Assembly (NCBI GenBank): GCA_963667535.2
Contig: CAXXDU010000002.1
Span: forward strand, 1,922,001 to 1,986,000
Direction: 5' to 3'
DNA: 64,000 bases
Source: UBA5614 sp963667535
GTDB taxonomy: Bacteria > Cloacimonadota > Cloacimonadia > Cloacimonadales > Cloacimonadaceae
Below are positions 54,182-62,799 of the stretch, one piece after another; positions within the stretch are counted from its first letter, which is position 1; each line of letters starts with the position of its first letter. Position numbers and translations under genes: made by a program. Under the pieces are notes generated by a model that saw only the letters and a list, made by a program, of their open reading frames with translations, did not search any database and had not been told where the DNA came from.

Positions 54182-54230
54182 TTGGGAACCTCCTGGGCTA
54201 AGCCCAAGAGGAACCCAAGAAGTTCTTTTC
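54182..54230. repeat. 11-nt-phased G/C-tract hairpin, element 5
   Basis: Stem 54182-54199 with 54201-54218, 15 of 18 paired. GGG at 54184 and 54195 and CCC at 54203 and 54214 are exactly 11 nt apart. Confidence 0.7.
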
Positions 54231-54378
54231 TGGAATAGTTGTTTATCCCATATTTGGAAAGTGGAGGCATCAAATGAGAATGGAGAACTTAAGAAATTGA
54301 GAAGTGTTGGAATCGCTGGGACTCTGCATCGCTGGGTAAATAAGAAAAATTATTCAACGCATATATATGTTTAATACG

Positions 54379-54843
54379 TTTGGACAACCGGGGGCGGTTA
54401 TCCTACGGGTCGTAGGTTACCTGCCTCAGGTGACCAGGAATGCTGAGGCTCAATTGCTAAATACGTTTGGACAGCTTTGGAAAGCTATTCTACTGGTTGT
54501 AGGTTACCTGCCTCAGGTGACCAGAAATGCTGACGCTTGCTTTGTAAATACGTTTGGACAGCTTTGGAAAGCTATTCTACTGGTTGTAGGTTACCTGCCT
54601 CAGGTGACCAGAAATGCTGAGGCTCAATTGCTAAATACGTTTGGACAGCTTTGGAAAGCTATTCTACTGGTTGTAGGTTACCTGCCTCAGGTGACCAGAA
54701 ATGCTGACGCTTGCTTTGTAAATACGTTTGGACAAGCGAGAGCGCTTATCCTACGGGTCGTAGGTTACGTGCCTCAGGTGACCAAAGATTGCTGCGCATA
54801 CTGAATAGATTCGTTTGGACAACCGGGGGCGGTTATCCTACAT
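54379..54843. repeat. Array B: five full and one truncated copy of the 87-bp repeat
   Basis: Units start at 54379, 54466, 54553, 54640, 54727 and 54814, all exactly 87 bp apart. The last stops after the H1 hairpin. Linkers alternate between two forms, so units 2-3 and 4-5 suggest a 174-bp tandem duplication. A 145-residue frame crosses units 1-5 only because 87 is a multiple of three; it has no SD and is not called as a gene. The other sequence in the 1.7-kb gap 53389-55110 holds no supportable gene. Confidence 0.9.
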
Positions 54844-54904
54844 TTTCTAACAACGTATCCATTCCGCAAAACCGTATAAATGCGGGACTACATACTTATA
54901 CTAT

Positions 54905-55012
54905 CTCTGCGGCGTTGCGACTCTGCGTTAAAATATGTCTCTGCGGCGTTGCGACTCTGCGTTAAAAAAAACCCTTTGCGGCCTTTGCGTCTTTAGCGTC
55001 CTTTGCGTTAAA
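54905..55012. repeat. Duplicated CTCTGCGGCGTTGCG-type repeat
   Basis: A 29-nt unit at 54905-54933 recurs exactly at 54939-54967, followed by a related stretch at 54970-55012 with CTTTGCGTC. It is a common short repeat of intergenic DNA in many bacteria. Confidence 0.8.
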
Positions 55013-55048
55013 AGAAAACCTAAGTAAAGCAGCAATGAGCAATTAGTC

Positions 55049-55077
55049 TTGACAATAAACATCTATAAAAGTAAGTA
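55049..55077 (+). promoter_or_regulatory. Candidate promoter of the 55111 cargo gene
   Basis: TTGACA (55049-55054), 17 nt, TAAGTA (55072-55077), 33 nt before the ATG. SD AAGGAAGGG sits just upstream of the start. Confidence 0.45.
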
Positions 55078-55110
55078 TAAATAATGCTCTTATTTTAAAG
55101 GAAGGGATAG

Positions 55111-56499
55111 ATGAAAACAAGTTATACTATTTTACTACTTTGCATATTACCACTGATATTAATGGGTATAAATACGATTAAGCTTTCGGAATCTCCGGAG
55201 CTTACACAGAATATGTTATTACCAACAGGAGACTTCTGTTCCAATCTGCAAGATAGTGGTTTAATTTTTCCAAATATATCTGCTGATAGAGACAGAAACT
55301 GGCGGTTGACCGAAATCCTGCATCAGTCTGATTATGACGAGAATAACTTGTTTCAGATATATGGGCAGGAAGTGATTTACTATAATGCAATTAATCCTGA
55401 TCAGGTTGATAGTCTGGTCTATTGTAACTATGATTCCACAGCCTTCACTTATGTGCCATTCAAGACCAGAAAATATTATTATGCTCCCAATGGAGTGGAT
55501 GTTGTCAGGATTGATTTGCATTATGCTACAGCGCCAGCCGACGAGTATTATAAGACTATATTCGAGTATGACAGCCAGCATAGCCTGATACACCAATATA
55601 AATATAACTGGGATAGCGTTAATAGTGTACATAGAATCACTAACAGATATCATTGGACTATCACCGATGGTGCTATTGCAGATAGAGCGATAGTTTATTT
55701 TGACGATAACGGACAAGCCAATTATTATACACGAGTAGCCTTTAACCGTGATTTACAGGGTAGAAATATCGGTTATCTGATGACCTCCTCTCCTGATTCA
55801 CTTAACTGGACCAATTCAATAGATTGTGTTACCAATTATCATACGGGGGATACATCGACCGGGCTTGACCAGATACACTACTTTGCCCATGACTATGTTC
55901 TGGATCTGTATAATAGCATGGGAAGCTACTATTTCTTTAGTATGATATCAGATTATACGACCAGAACCTGGTCCGGTAGCGGGTGGACCAATAATTTCAG
56001 AGCTGAATATGGATACAATAACTACTATCAGCTCACAACTACTACTCAGTATAATTATAACACTGATTGGCATGAGACAAATATGTATACCTGTAATTAT
56101 GATATTAATAGTAACTTGTCACAGTATTCTCTTCAAACCTGGAATGCTGTAAATAGCAACTGGAACGGATATCAGCAGATACACAATCTGTCCTGGGGTG
56201 AATACACTGCAGTTGACGATGAAATTGCTCCCCGGGCTGAGATAAGTCTTTCTACCTATCCCAATCCCTTCAGAAATGTCATTACTATTAATCTGAATAC
56301 TAAAGCTAACGCCCCCTACGATGCAAATATCAATAATATCAAAGGACAATTAATCAGGCAATTTGATAAGCAAAGAAGCAAGACTCTGGTCTGGGACGGT
56401 AAAGATAATGCTGATAACACTGTTGGAAACGGTGTTTATCTGATTAAAATGAGTCAGAACGGGCAGTGTATCACCCAGAAAATCATCAGGATAAAATAG
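55111..56499 (+). CDS. Secreted protein with T9SS-type C-terminal sorting domain
   Basis: 462 residues with a signal peptide (about 1-20, TILLLCILPLILMG). The middle has repeated aromatic-rich strands with NYDST, EYDSQ, DYDIN (e.g. TIFEYDSQHSLIHQYKYNWDS; MYTCNYDINSNLSQYSLQTW), like YD/RHS-type repeats, but no toxin domain is evident. The C-terminal 80 residues carry LSTYPNPFRNVITINL ... YDANINNIKGQLIRQF ... GNGVYLIKMSQNGQCITQKIIRIK, a T9SS-type sorting signal. Exported or surface-bound; function unknown. Good SD and promoter support the start. Confidence 0.83.
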   Translation: MKTSYTILLLCILPLILMGINTIKLSESPELTQNMLLPTGDFCSNLQDSGLIFPNISADRDRNWRLTEILHQSDYDENNLFQIYGQEVIYYNAINPDQVDSLVYCNYDSTAFTYVPFKTRKYYYAPNGVDVVRIDLHYATAPADEYYKTIFEYDSQHSLIHQYKYNWDSVNSVHRITNRYHWTITDGAIADRAIVYFDDNGQANYYTRVAFNRDLQGRNIGYLMTSSPDSLNWTNSIDCVTNYHTGDTSTGLDQIHYFAHDYVLDLYNSMGSYYFFSMISDYTTRTWSGSGWTNNFRAEYGYNNYYQLTTTTQYNYNTDWHETNMYTCNYDINSNLSQYSLQTWNAVNSNWNGYQQIHNLSWGEYTAVDDEIAPRAEISLSTYPNPFRNVITINLNTKANAPYDANINNIKGQLIRQFDKQRSKTLVWDGKDNADNTVGNGVYLIKMSQNGQCITQKIIRIK

Positions 56500-56623
56500 T
56501 TACTTAAGTAAGCCTATGATATTCACATGCTACATACAATCGGTGGGTCGAAAAGCCTTTATATCCTACGCAATTGATATTAGTTTATCCGGTCTTTATG
56601 CTATAATACCAATAAATATTCTA

Positions 56624-56652
56624 TTGACACTCAGTGGATTTTACCAATTCAT
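56624..56652 (+). promoter_or_regulatory. Candidate promoter of the 56696 gene
   Basis: TTGACA (56624-56629), 17 nt, ATTCAT (56647-56652). The gene has AAGGAG upstream of its ATG. No riboswitch is recognised in 56500-56695. Confidence 0.4.
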
Positions 56653-56695
56653 GTAAAAAACAGATAAAAATATTAATTCTTAAGGAGTTAACGAT

Positions 56696-58156
56696 ATGGA
56701 CGGCAAGAAACATTACCTGGAAGCAGCTAAGAGAGCAATGCAATGGCATGCAGATTACCGCAAAAAAATGCGGACATGCAAATTTGATACGATAGCAGTG
56801 CACGGCATGTATTCCATGCAGGAAGCGCTTGATTTTAATCAGGGTTCAATCATAGAACCAATGTATGCTTCCACATCTCAGGCATACCGTGATTCAGATG
56901 AAATGGAACTGGCATTAGGTTATCAGATTCCCACCTGGTGTTATAGCCGCATAGCCAACCCCAGCATGTATTATCTGGAAGCACTGCTGGCTCTGTTGGA
57001 AGAGTATCAGACCGGGACAGAGGCTTCCTGCCTGATAACTTCATCGGGAATGTCAGCTATCAAAACTGCAACAGATGAATTTTTACATCCAGACCCCAAG
57101 AATCCCAAGAAACCACGTAACTTTGTGGCAACCTCACAGGTTTATGGTGGCACATTCCAGCAGTTCTCAGTACGTAAAGGCCAGGAAGACAAGATTGAAT
57201 GGAGAAAGGTGATCAATTCAGCCGACCTGAAAGAATGGGAATCATTGATTGATGAGAATACACGTTTCTTGTATGGTGAAATGCCCAGTAATCCTACTCT
57301 GGCTTTCTTTGATTTAAAAAAAGTGGCAGACCTGGCACATAAACACGGTATTCCTTTTATCGTTGACGCCACAGTGGCAACTCCTGCTTTGATGCGTCCT
57401 CTGGCATTCGGAGCTGATATAGTTATCCATTCAGTAACAAAATCTCTGCATACAAGTGGTTTTGGTATTGCGGGTGCTATCATTGCCAGAAAGAATCTGA
57501 CATCCAAAGTAGATAATGCAGCCATGAAAGCTGATTTCTGTGGTTATCTGAAGCTTTTACCGGCCAGAGACAATGGTCCCAATCTTTCTGCTTTGCAATG
57601 TGTGCTTGCCATTAATGATATACGTACTATCCGCATGAGAATGGATGTTTGCTCACAAAATACCATGAAGATTGCCAAATTCCTCGAGAAGCATAAACAC
57701 ATATCCAAAGTTAATTATCTGGGTCTGGAATCACATCCCTTACATAAGATTGCCAAGAAATACATGTTTTTGGTTGATTCTGAATTCGAGACAGCTGATA
57801 AGAAACCTGTTAACCGCTACGGGCACCTGATGTCCTTTGAAGTGAAAGGTGGCGCCGAGAATGCCCGTAAGGTCTTTGATGCCTTTGAACATATCTGGCG
57901 TGCTACAGATCTGGGCAGAATCAAGAGTGTTGCTACTATTCCGGCTATCTCTACTCACTCACAGCAAGGTGAAGAAGGACGCAAAGCCGCTGCAATTCCT
58001 GCAAATCTGATCAGATTAAGCGTTGGTGCAGAAAATCCCGATGATATGATAAAAGACCTGGCTCAGGCTTTGGATGTATTAGACGGAAAAAAGAAGAAAC
58101 AGACTTCTCCTGAATTCTCGATTGGCGGAGCTTCTTCGGCAACCTTGAGGAAGTAG
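56696..58156 (+). CDS. Cys/Met metabolism PLP-dependent enzyme (methionine gamma-lyase-like)
   Basis: 486 residues, about 80 longer than typical MetB/MetC/MGL. PLP lysine K249 in IHSVTKSLHTSGFGIAGAII, with the substrate loop GSIIEPMYASTSQAYRD (about 50-66) and SCLITSSGMSAIKTATD. An N-terminal segment of about 35 residues and a C-terminal Lys/Ser-rich tail are extra. The closest functional reading is methionine gamma-lyase or O-acetylhomoserine sulfhydrylase; sequence alone does not decide. It makes or breaks sulfur amino acids and is monocistronic before thrC. Confidence 0.8.
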   Translation: MDGKKHYLEAAKRAMQWHADYRKKMRTCKFDTIAVHGMYSMQEALDFNQGSIIEPMYASTSQAYRDSDEMELALGYQIPTWCYSRIANPSMYYLEALLALLEEYQTGTEASCLITSSGMSAIKTATDEFLHPDPKNPKKPRNFVATSQVYGGTFQQFSVRKGQEDKIEWRKVINSADLKEWESLIDENTRFLYGEMPSNPTLAFFDLKKVADLAHKHGIPFIVDATVATPALMRPLAFGADIVIHSVTKSLHTSGFGIAGAIIARKNLTSKVDNAAMKADFCGYLKLLPARDNGPNLSALQCVLAINDIRTIRMRMDVCSQNTMKIAKFLEKHKHISKVNYLGLESHPLHKIAKKYMFLVDSEFETADKKPVNRYGHLMSFEVKGGAENARKVFDAFEHIWRATDLGRIKSVATIPAISTHSQQGEEGRKAAAIPANLIRLSVGAENPDDMIKDLAQALDVLDGKKKKQTSPEFSIGGASSATLRK

Positions 58157-58169
58157 TTATTTTTGTAGC

Positions 58170-58345
58170 TGTGGCAATCCTGCCGCAGTACAGATAGGTA
58201 GTTCTGCCTTCAGGCAGGTCTACAATAATAGATAACGATGTACTAATGATAGTAACCTGCATAAATGCAGTACTACACCATTCGTTATTGGCGTTGTATC
58301 ATTGGAAAAAAACAGCATGGATTCCTGCCTGCGCAGGAATGACTG
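58170..58345. repeat. Cluster of short hairpins between the PLP enzyme and thrC
   Basis: Four hairpins: GGCA-ATCC-TGCC with CTG/CAG at about 58172-58189, CTGCCT-TC-AGGCAG flanked by GTAG/CTAC at 58199-58224, CTGCA-TAAA-TGCAG near 58257, and ATTCCTGC/GCAGGAAT at 58319-58343. The last is a copy of the REP-like element at 17943 and 18316. Confidence 0.65.
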
Positions 58346-58409
58346 CTACAAGGTTGTTACCGCAACGTAAGCACGAATGACGATATACTATATATGGAGA
58401 TAATTACTA

Positions 58410-59768
58410 ATGCTTTATTACTCAACAAATCACCAGGCTCAGAAGGTAAATTTTAAAGAAGCGCTATTACAGGGATTGGCAGAAGATAAAGGGCTGTATA
58501 TGCCGGAGTCTTTCCCCAAAATATCATTATCAGAGATTCAGGCTATGAAGAACATGGAATATCCTGAGATTGCGTTTATTATAGCTCAGAAGTTTCTGGC
58601 AGATGAAATTCCGGCTGATGAGCTAAAGAGGCTGGTCTATGATGCTTATGATTATCCTGTACCCCTGGAACATGTGAAAGCACGACAATACGTAATGCGG
58701 CTTGACCAGGGACCGACAGCTTCTTTTAAGGATTTTGCTGCCAGACTGATGGGACGCCTGATGAATTACTATCTGAACCAGGAAAACCGAAATCTGCTTA
58801 TTCTGACAGCAACTTCAGGAGATACAGGTAGCGCCATAGCCAATGCTTTCTTTGGCTTGGACAATATTAAAGTTGTAGTGCTTTACCCCGAAAAGGAAGT
58901 CACTGCCAGACAACGCAAGCAAATGACTACCCTGGGACATAACATCAGTGTCATATCAATTGACGGGAAGTTTGACGATTGCCAGGCTTTAGTTAAAAAA
59001 GCCTTTTCTGACCCACAGCTTAAACATCTGGAACTTTCTTCAGCCAACTCCATCAATATCGGCAGACTGATACCACAGTCTATGTACTACTTCTATGCCT
59101 ATGCCAAACTCTTTGAAGCAGCTAACGATGAAATAGTCTTTAGCGTACCATCAGGTAATTTCGGAGATTTGATGGGCGGACTGATTGCCAAACAAATGGG
59201 ACTACCTGTGCATAAATTTGTGGTTGCCACTAATGAGAATGATGAATTCTCTGTTTATTGTAAGACTGGTGATTATCAAGTTATTGCACCATCCAGAAAC
59301 TGCATCTCCAGTGCTATGAATGTAGGGCATCCCAGTAATGTAGCCAGATTAATAACACTATATGGTGGTGTGATGGATGAAACAGGTAAAATCATCAAAC
59401 AACCCAGTATGGATAAAATTCACAAGGATTTATTCGCAGTCAGTATCACAGATAAAGAAACAGAAGCTACAATCTTTCAAGCAATGAATCAGGATAATCT
59501 CTTACTGGAACCTCACGGAGCAGTAGGCTGGTCCGGACTTACACGTTATCTGGATTGTTACCCAACCGAAAAGAACAGACTATGTGTTTCTCTGGAAACG
59601 GCACATCCTGCTAAATTCCCTGAGAAAATACAGGAAATATTGAATATTGACCCCAAACTGCCACCTTCATTGCATAATCTGGACGATAAAGAAGAAATCA
59701 TTACACCTATGCAATATAACTATCCTGATTTCTCTGCTTTCCTGAAAGAAAACTATGGTGATAAGTGA
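58410..59768 (+). CDS. thrC: Threonine synthase
   Basis: 452 residues with the PLP lysine at K107 in GPTASFKDFAARLMG, and the N-terminal YYSTNHQAQKVNFKEALLQGLAEDKGLYMPE typical of the E. coli/yeast-type enzyme. TATSGDTGSAIANAFFG and SVPSGNFGDLMGGLIAK are the phosphate-binding and catalytic loops. It forms threonine from O-phosphohomoserine. Its stop overlaps the next gene's GTG start. Confidence 0.95.
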   Translation: MLYYSTNHQAQKVNFKEALLQGLAEDKGLYMPESFPKISLSEIQAMKNMEYPEIAFIIAQKFLADEIPADELKRLVYDAYDYPVPLEHVKARQYVMRLDQGPTASFKDFAARLMGRLMNYYLNQENRNLLILTATSGDTGSAIANAFFGLDNIKVVVLYPEKEVTARQRKQMTTLGHNISVISIDGKFDDCQALVKKAFSDPQLKHLELSSANSINIGRLIPQSMYYFYAYAKLFEAANDEIVFSVPSGNFGDLMGGLIAKQMGLPVHKFVVATNENDEFSVYCKTGDYQVIAPSRNCISSAMNVGHPSNVARLITLYGGVMDETGKIIKQPSMDKIHKDLFAVSITDKETEATIFQAMNQDNLLLEPHGAVGWSGLTRYLDCYPTEKNRLCVSLETAHPAKFPEKIQEILNIDPKLPPSLHNLDDKEEIITPMQYNYPDFSAFLKENYGDK

Positions 59769-60973
59769 AGACAATAATCATTCTTGGCGACGGTATGGCT
59801 GATTATCCCATAGCAGCTTTGGGAGGAAAAACTCCTTTGATGGCTGCTCATAAACCCAATATTGACCTTTTAGCCAAGCTGGGACGCTGCGGTTACCTTA
59901 AGACAGTTCCCGATGATATGCCTGCCGGTTCTGAAGTAGCTAATCTGGCTGTTTTGGGGTATGATGTAAGAGCTGTATATCAGGGCAGAGGTGTTTTGGA
60001 AGGCGCTGCCATGGGAGTCACTATTAATGAAGGTGACCTTGCCATGCGCTGTAACCTGCTCTGCCTGGAAGATGATAAAATCAAGAATCACTCAGCAGGA
60101 CATATTTCCACAGAAGAGAGCCATATCCTGATAGATGCTTTAAATAATGAGCTGTCTACAAATAAGATTCACTTCTATCCGGGAGTCAGCTACAGGCATT
60201 TACTGGTAATCAAAGGCGGAAATAACAGCATAAAGCTTACCCCTCCGCATGATGTTCCCGGAACGCCATGGAGAGATGTGATGCCCGAAGCTTTGTCAGC
60301 CGATGGGGAAGAGACAAAGGCAATGCTTAGTTACCTTATCATGCAATCACAGATTATACTGGAAAATCATCCTATCAATCTAAAACGCAAAGCAGCAGGT
60401 AAAGATGCTGCAAATTCAGTCTGGTTCTGGTCTTCGGGTTACCGACCGCAAATGAAGACGTACAAGGAGTTGTATAACAAAACAGGAGCGGTAATTTCAG
60501 CAGTTGACCTTTTGCATGGTATCGGTGTTTATGCCGGATTTAAAGTAATTAAAGTTGAAGGTGCCACAGGTCTTTATAACACTAATTATGAAGGTAAAGT
60601 GCAGGCAGCACTAGATGCCATAAAAGAAGTTGATTTGGTCTATTTACATATTGAAGCGGCAGATGAAGCCGGACATGAAGGAAATTGTGAGCTCAAAATC
60701 AAGTGTATTGAAGCGCTGAATGAAAGAGTAGTGAAGCCAATTATGCTGGCTATAAAAGAAAGCACAGAACCCATCGCTATAGCTCTTTTGCCTGACCATC
60801 CAACTCCTTGTGTTATCCGCTCACATGTGCACGATGCTGTTCCTTTTATCATATACAAACCCGGAGAAACACCTGATGAAGTTGACAGATATGATGAAAG
60901 CAGTGTTGAAAATGGTTTCTACGGTAATCTTGAGAATGGAGAGTTTATCAAAGCTGTCTTCGATATCAGATAG
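59765..60973 (+). CDS. Proposed homoserine kinase of the ApgM-like family
   Basis: 402 residues from a GTG that overlaps the thrC stop. It belongs to the alkaline phosphatase superfamily: metal ligand D9 in LGDGMADYPI, nucleophile S56 in AGSEVANLAVLGYD, and LPDHPTPC and HVHDAVPF for the second metal. The family is annotated as cofactor-independent phosphoglycerate mutase (archaeal type), but a subgroup found with threonine genes in bacteria was proposed to be a non-homologous homoserine kinase. Coupling to thrC here fits that: it would make the O-phosphohomoserine that ThrC uses. Not proven by sequence. Confidence 0.78.
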   Translation: MKTIIILGDGMADYPIAALGGKTPLMAAHKPNIDLLAKLGRCGYLKTVPDDMPAGSEVANLAVLGYDVRAVYQGRGVLEGAAMGVTINEGDLAMRCNLLCLEDDKIKNHSAGHISTEESHILIDALNNELSTNKIHFYPGVSYRHLLVIKGGNNSIKLTPPHDVPGTPWRDVMPEALSADGEETKAMLSYLIMQSQIILENHPINLKRKAAGKDAANSVWFWSSGYRPQMKTYKELYNKTGAVISAVDLLHGIGVYAGFKVIKVEGATGLYNTNYEGKVQAALDAIKEVDLVYLHIEAADEAGHEGNCELKIKCIEALNERVVKPIMLAIKESTEPIAIALLPDHPTPCVIRSHVHDAVPFIIYKPGETPDEVDRYDESSVENGFYGNLENGEFIKAVFDIR

Positions 60974-61033
60974 AGATACAAATCAGTTACTGATTTATTA
61001 AACTTTACATCATCTATGATGACTCGTAACGCA

Positions 61034-61062
61034 TTGACAAAGACTATTATTGCAACTCTATA
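61034..61062 (+). promoter_or_regulatory. Candidate promoter of rpsA
   Basis: TTGACA (61034-61039), 17 nt, TCTATA (61057-61062), running into TATATG. The predicted leader is about 95 nt, enough for the hairpin at 61120-61154. Confidence 0.5.
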
Positions 61063-61119
61063 TATGTATTTAAAACTCATTTAAGTCATTTCAAATAAAT
61101 AACTGGACAAAAACAAGTG

Positions 61120-61156
61120 CCTAAAGATTTTGGGTTTTCTGAAAAGCCTTTAGGAG
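61120..61156 (+). promoter_or_regulatory. Hairpin partly covering the rpsA Shine-Dalgarno
   Basis: CCTAAAG (61120-61126) pairs with CTTTAGG (61148-61154); the right arm includes the first bases of the SD AGGAG (61152-61156), 6 nt before the ATG. Closing the stem would reduce access to the SD. S1 is known to repress its own mRNA in other bacteria. Confidence 0.45.
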
Positions 61157-61162
61157 TATCGT

Positions 61163-62671
61163 ATGACAGACATGGTTAAAGACCAGGAAAAAAATGTTAA
61201 TTACAAGGAATTGAAAGAAGATTATCTTCGCATGCTCGAAGAATCCTTTCAACAAACGGCTGAATTCAACAAAGGTGATGTAGTTGAAGGTGCAATCGCC
61301 ACGATTAATGATAATTTTATTGTGATTAATCTGGGTGGTAAGTTTGATGCTTATGCCGATGTGAACGAATTCTCAGATGAAGATGGCAAACTCAATTATG
61401 TAGTCGGAGATATGCTTAAAGGTTTTATCGTAGATCGCAATGACCAGGGTTTTGTTATCGGAAAGAGCCTCACCAAGCAATTCGTAGATAAGAATGGAAT
61501 CAAAGAAGCATTTGATGCCAAGATGCCCGTTCAGGGAAAAGTCTATGCTGTAACCAAAGGTGGATACAGTGTTGACGTTCTTGGAGCAAGAGCTTTTTGC
61601 CCAATGTCACAAATCTCTATGCGCATGACTGATGACACAGGTCAATTCATTGGTAAGAATATGGACTTCGAAATCATCGAATGTTCAGAAAACTGCCGCA
61701 GAATAGTAGTTTCTCACCGCATTATAGAAGAAAGAGTCTATGATGAAAAGAAAACCAAAGCTATGGCTAATATTGCGCCTGAAATGACAGTTAAAGGCAA
61801 AGTAATGCGTCTGACCAATTTTGGTGCTTTCATTGATATCGGTGGCGTGGAAGGATTACTACACGTATCTGAAATATCATGGCATCATATTGCTCGTCCA
61901 CAGGATGCTCTTAAGCCGGGTGAAGAAATAGAAGTCAAGATTCTCAAAATAGATGGTGATAAGATATCTCTTTCCATGCGTGCATTACAGGAAAACCCCT
62001 TTGCTCTCGCAATGAAAGAAATCAAAGAAGGCGACATTGTTAATTGCCGCGTACTCAGATTACACAATTTCGGCGCTTTTGTTGAACTAAAGCCCGGTGT
62101 TGAAGGTCTTATCCCGGTTTCTGAAATGTCCAGAACCAGAATGGTCGGACATCCCAGAGAAATAGTAAAAGAAGGTGACTTTGTAGAAGTACAGATTCTT
62201 AGAATTGATGATGCAAATCAAAAGATATCACTTTCTCTTAAAGCTCTGCAAAAAGACCCATGGGATGATATCGATGATGTAATCCAGGTCGGCAAAGCTG
62301 TCACAGGCACAGTGGAAAGCTCTACTAATTTTGGTATCTTTGTTACTGTTTCTGAAGGCATTACAGGTCTGCTTCCACGTTCAAGAGTCAGGAAAACTGA
62401 TAACTTCAAGCAAAACGACGAGATTGCGCTGATTATCTCTGCTATTGATAAAGAACAACGCAGAATTACTCTGGATTATGTTGATGCTGCTGAATTCCCG
62501 GTTGAACAAAGTGATTACAACCGTCAGGATGACAGAGGTCCACGTGACAACAGAGATAACAGGGATAACAGAGGCGATAAACCTCGCAGAGGAAAAGACA
62601 AAAATGAAGAATGGCGTCGCTATGCCAATCAGAAACCTGATGAGAGTGACAATCCCTTCAAGGATTTATAA
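61163..62671 (+). CDS. rpsA: 30S ribosomal protein S1
   Basis: 502 residues with five S1 RNA-binding domains: about 37-100 (GDVVEGAIATINDNFIVINLGGKFDA), 121-190, 208-276 (VKGKVMRLTNFGAFIDIGGVEGLLHVSEIS), 291-362 (FGAFVELKPGVEGLIPVSEMS) and 377-445 (FGIFVTVSEGITGLLPRSRV). The tail 446-502 is rich in Asp/Arg (RGPRDNRDNRDNRG) and disordered. Five, not six, domains fits several non-proteobacterial S1 proteins. It binds mRNA leaders for initiation. Confidence 0.94.
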   Translation: MTDMVKDQEKNVNYKELKEDYLRMLEESFQQTAEFNKGDVVEGAIATINDNFIVINLGGKFDAYADVNEFSDEDGKLNYVVGDMLKGFIVDRNDQGFVIGKSLTKQFVDKNGIKEAFDAKMPVQGKVYAVTKGGYSVDVLGARAFCPMSQISMRMTDDTGQFIGKNMDFEIIECSENCRRIVVSHRIIEERVYDEKKTKAMANIAPEMTVKGKVMRLTNFGAFIDIGGVEGLLHVSEISWHHIARPQDALKPGEEIEVKILKIDGDKISLSMRALQENPFALAMKEIKEGDIVNCRVLRLHNFGAFVELKPGVEGLIPVSEMSRTRMVGHPREIVKEGDFVEVQILRIDDANQKISLSLKALQKDPWDDIDDVIQVGKAVTGTVESSTNFGIFVTVSEGITGLLPRSRVRKTDNFKQNDEIALIISAIDKEQRRITLDYVDAAEFPVEQSDYNRQDDRGPRDNRDNRDNRGDKPRRGKDKNEEWRRYANQKPDESDNPFKDL

Positions 62672-62719
62672 AAAGCACTGATCAGGATATATTAATCCTG
62701 AGATGATAAAGAAATTCGG

Positions 62720-62762
62720 GAACGGATGGTTGGCATAAGCAAATCATCCGTTTTCTTTTTAT
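62720..62762 (+). terminator. Rho-independent terminator after rpsA
   Basis: AACGGATG/CATCCGTT arms around an 18-nt loop, then a T-rich tract TTCTTTTTAT. lysS starts 38 nt later. Confidence 0.7.
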
Positions 62763-62799
62763 AACAGAAAACTAAATTACAACTAAATCAGAGGATAAA

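Noticed and set aside
54367..54804. 145-codon plus-strand frame across the 87-bp array
   Set aside because: The 29-residue period arises because 87 is divisible by three. There is no SD, and substitutions preserve hairpins rather than protein, so it is not called a gene.
53576..54843. CRISPR array
   Set aside because: Units abut at constant 87-bp spacing without unique spacers, and no cas gene is near.
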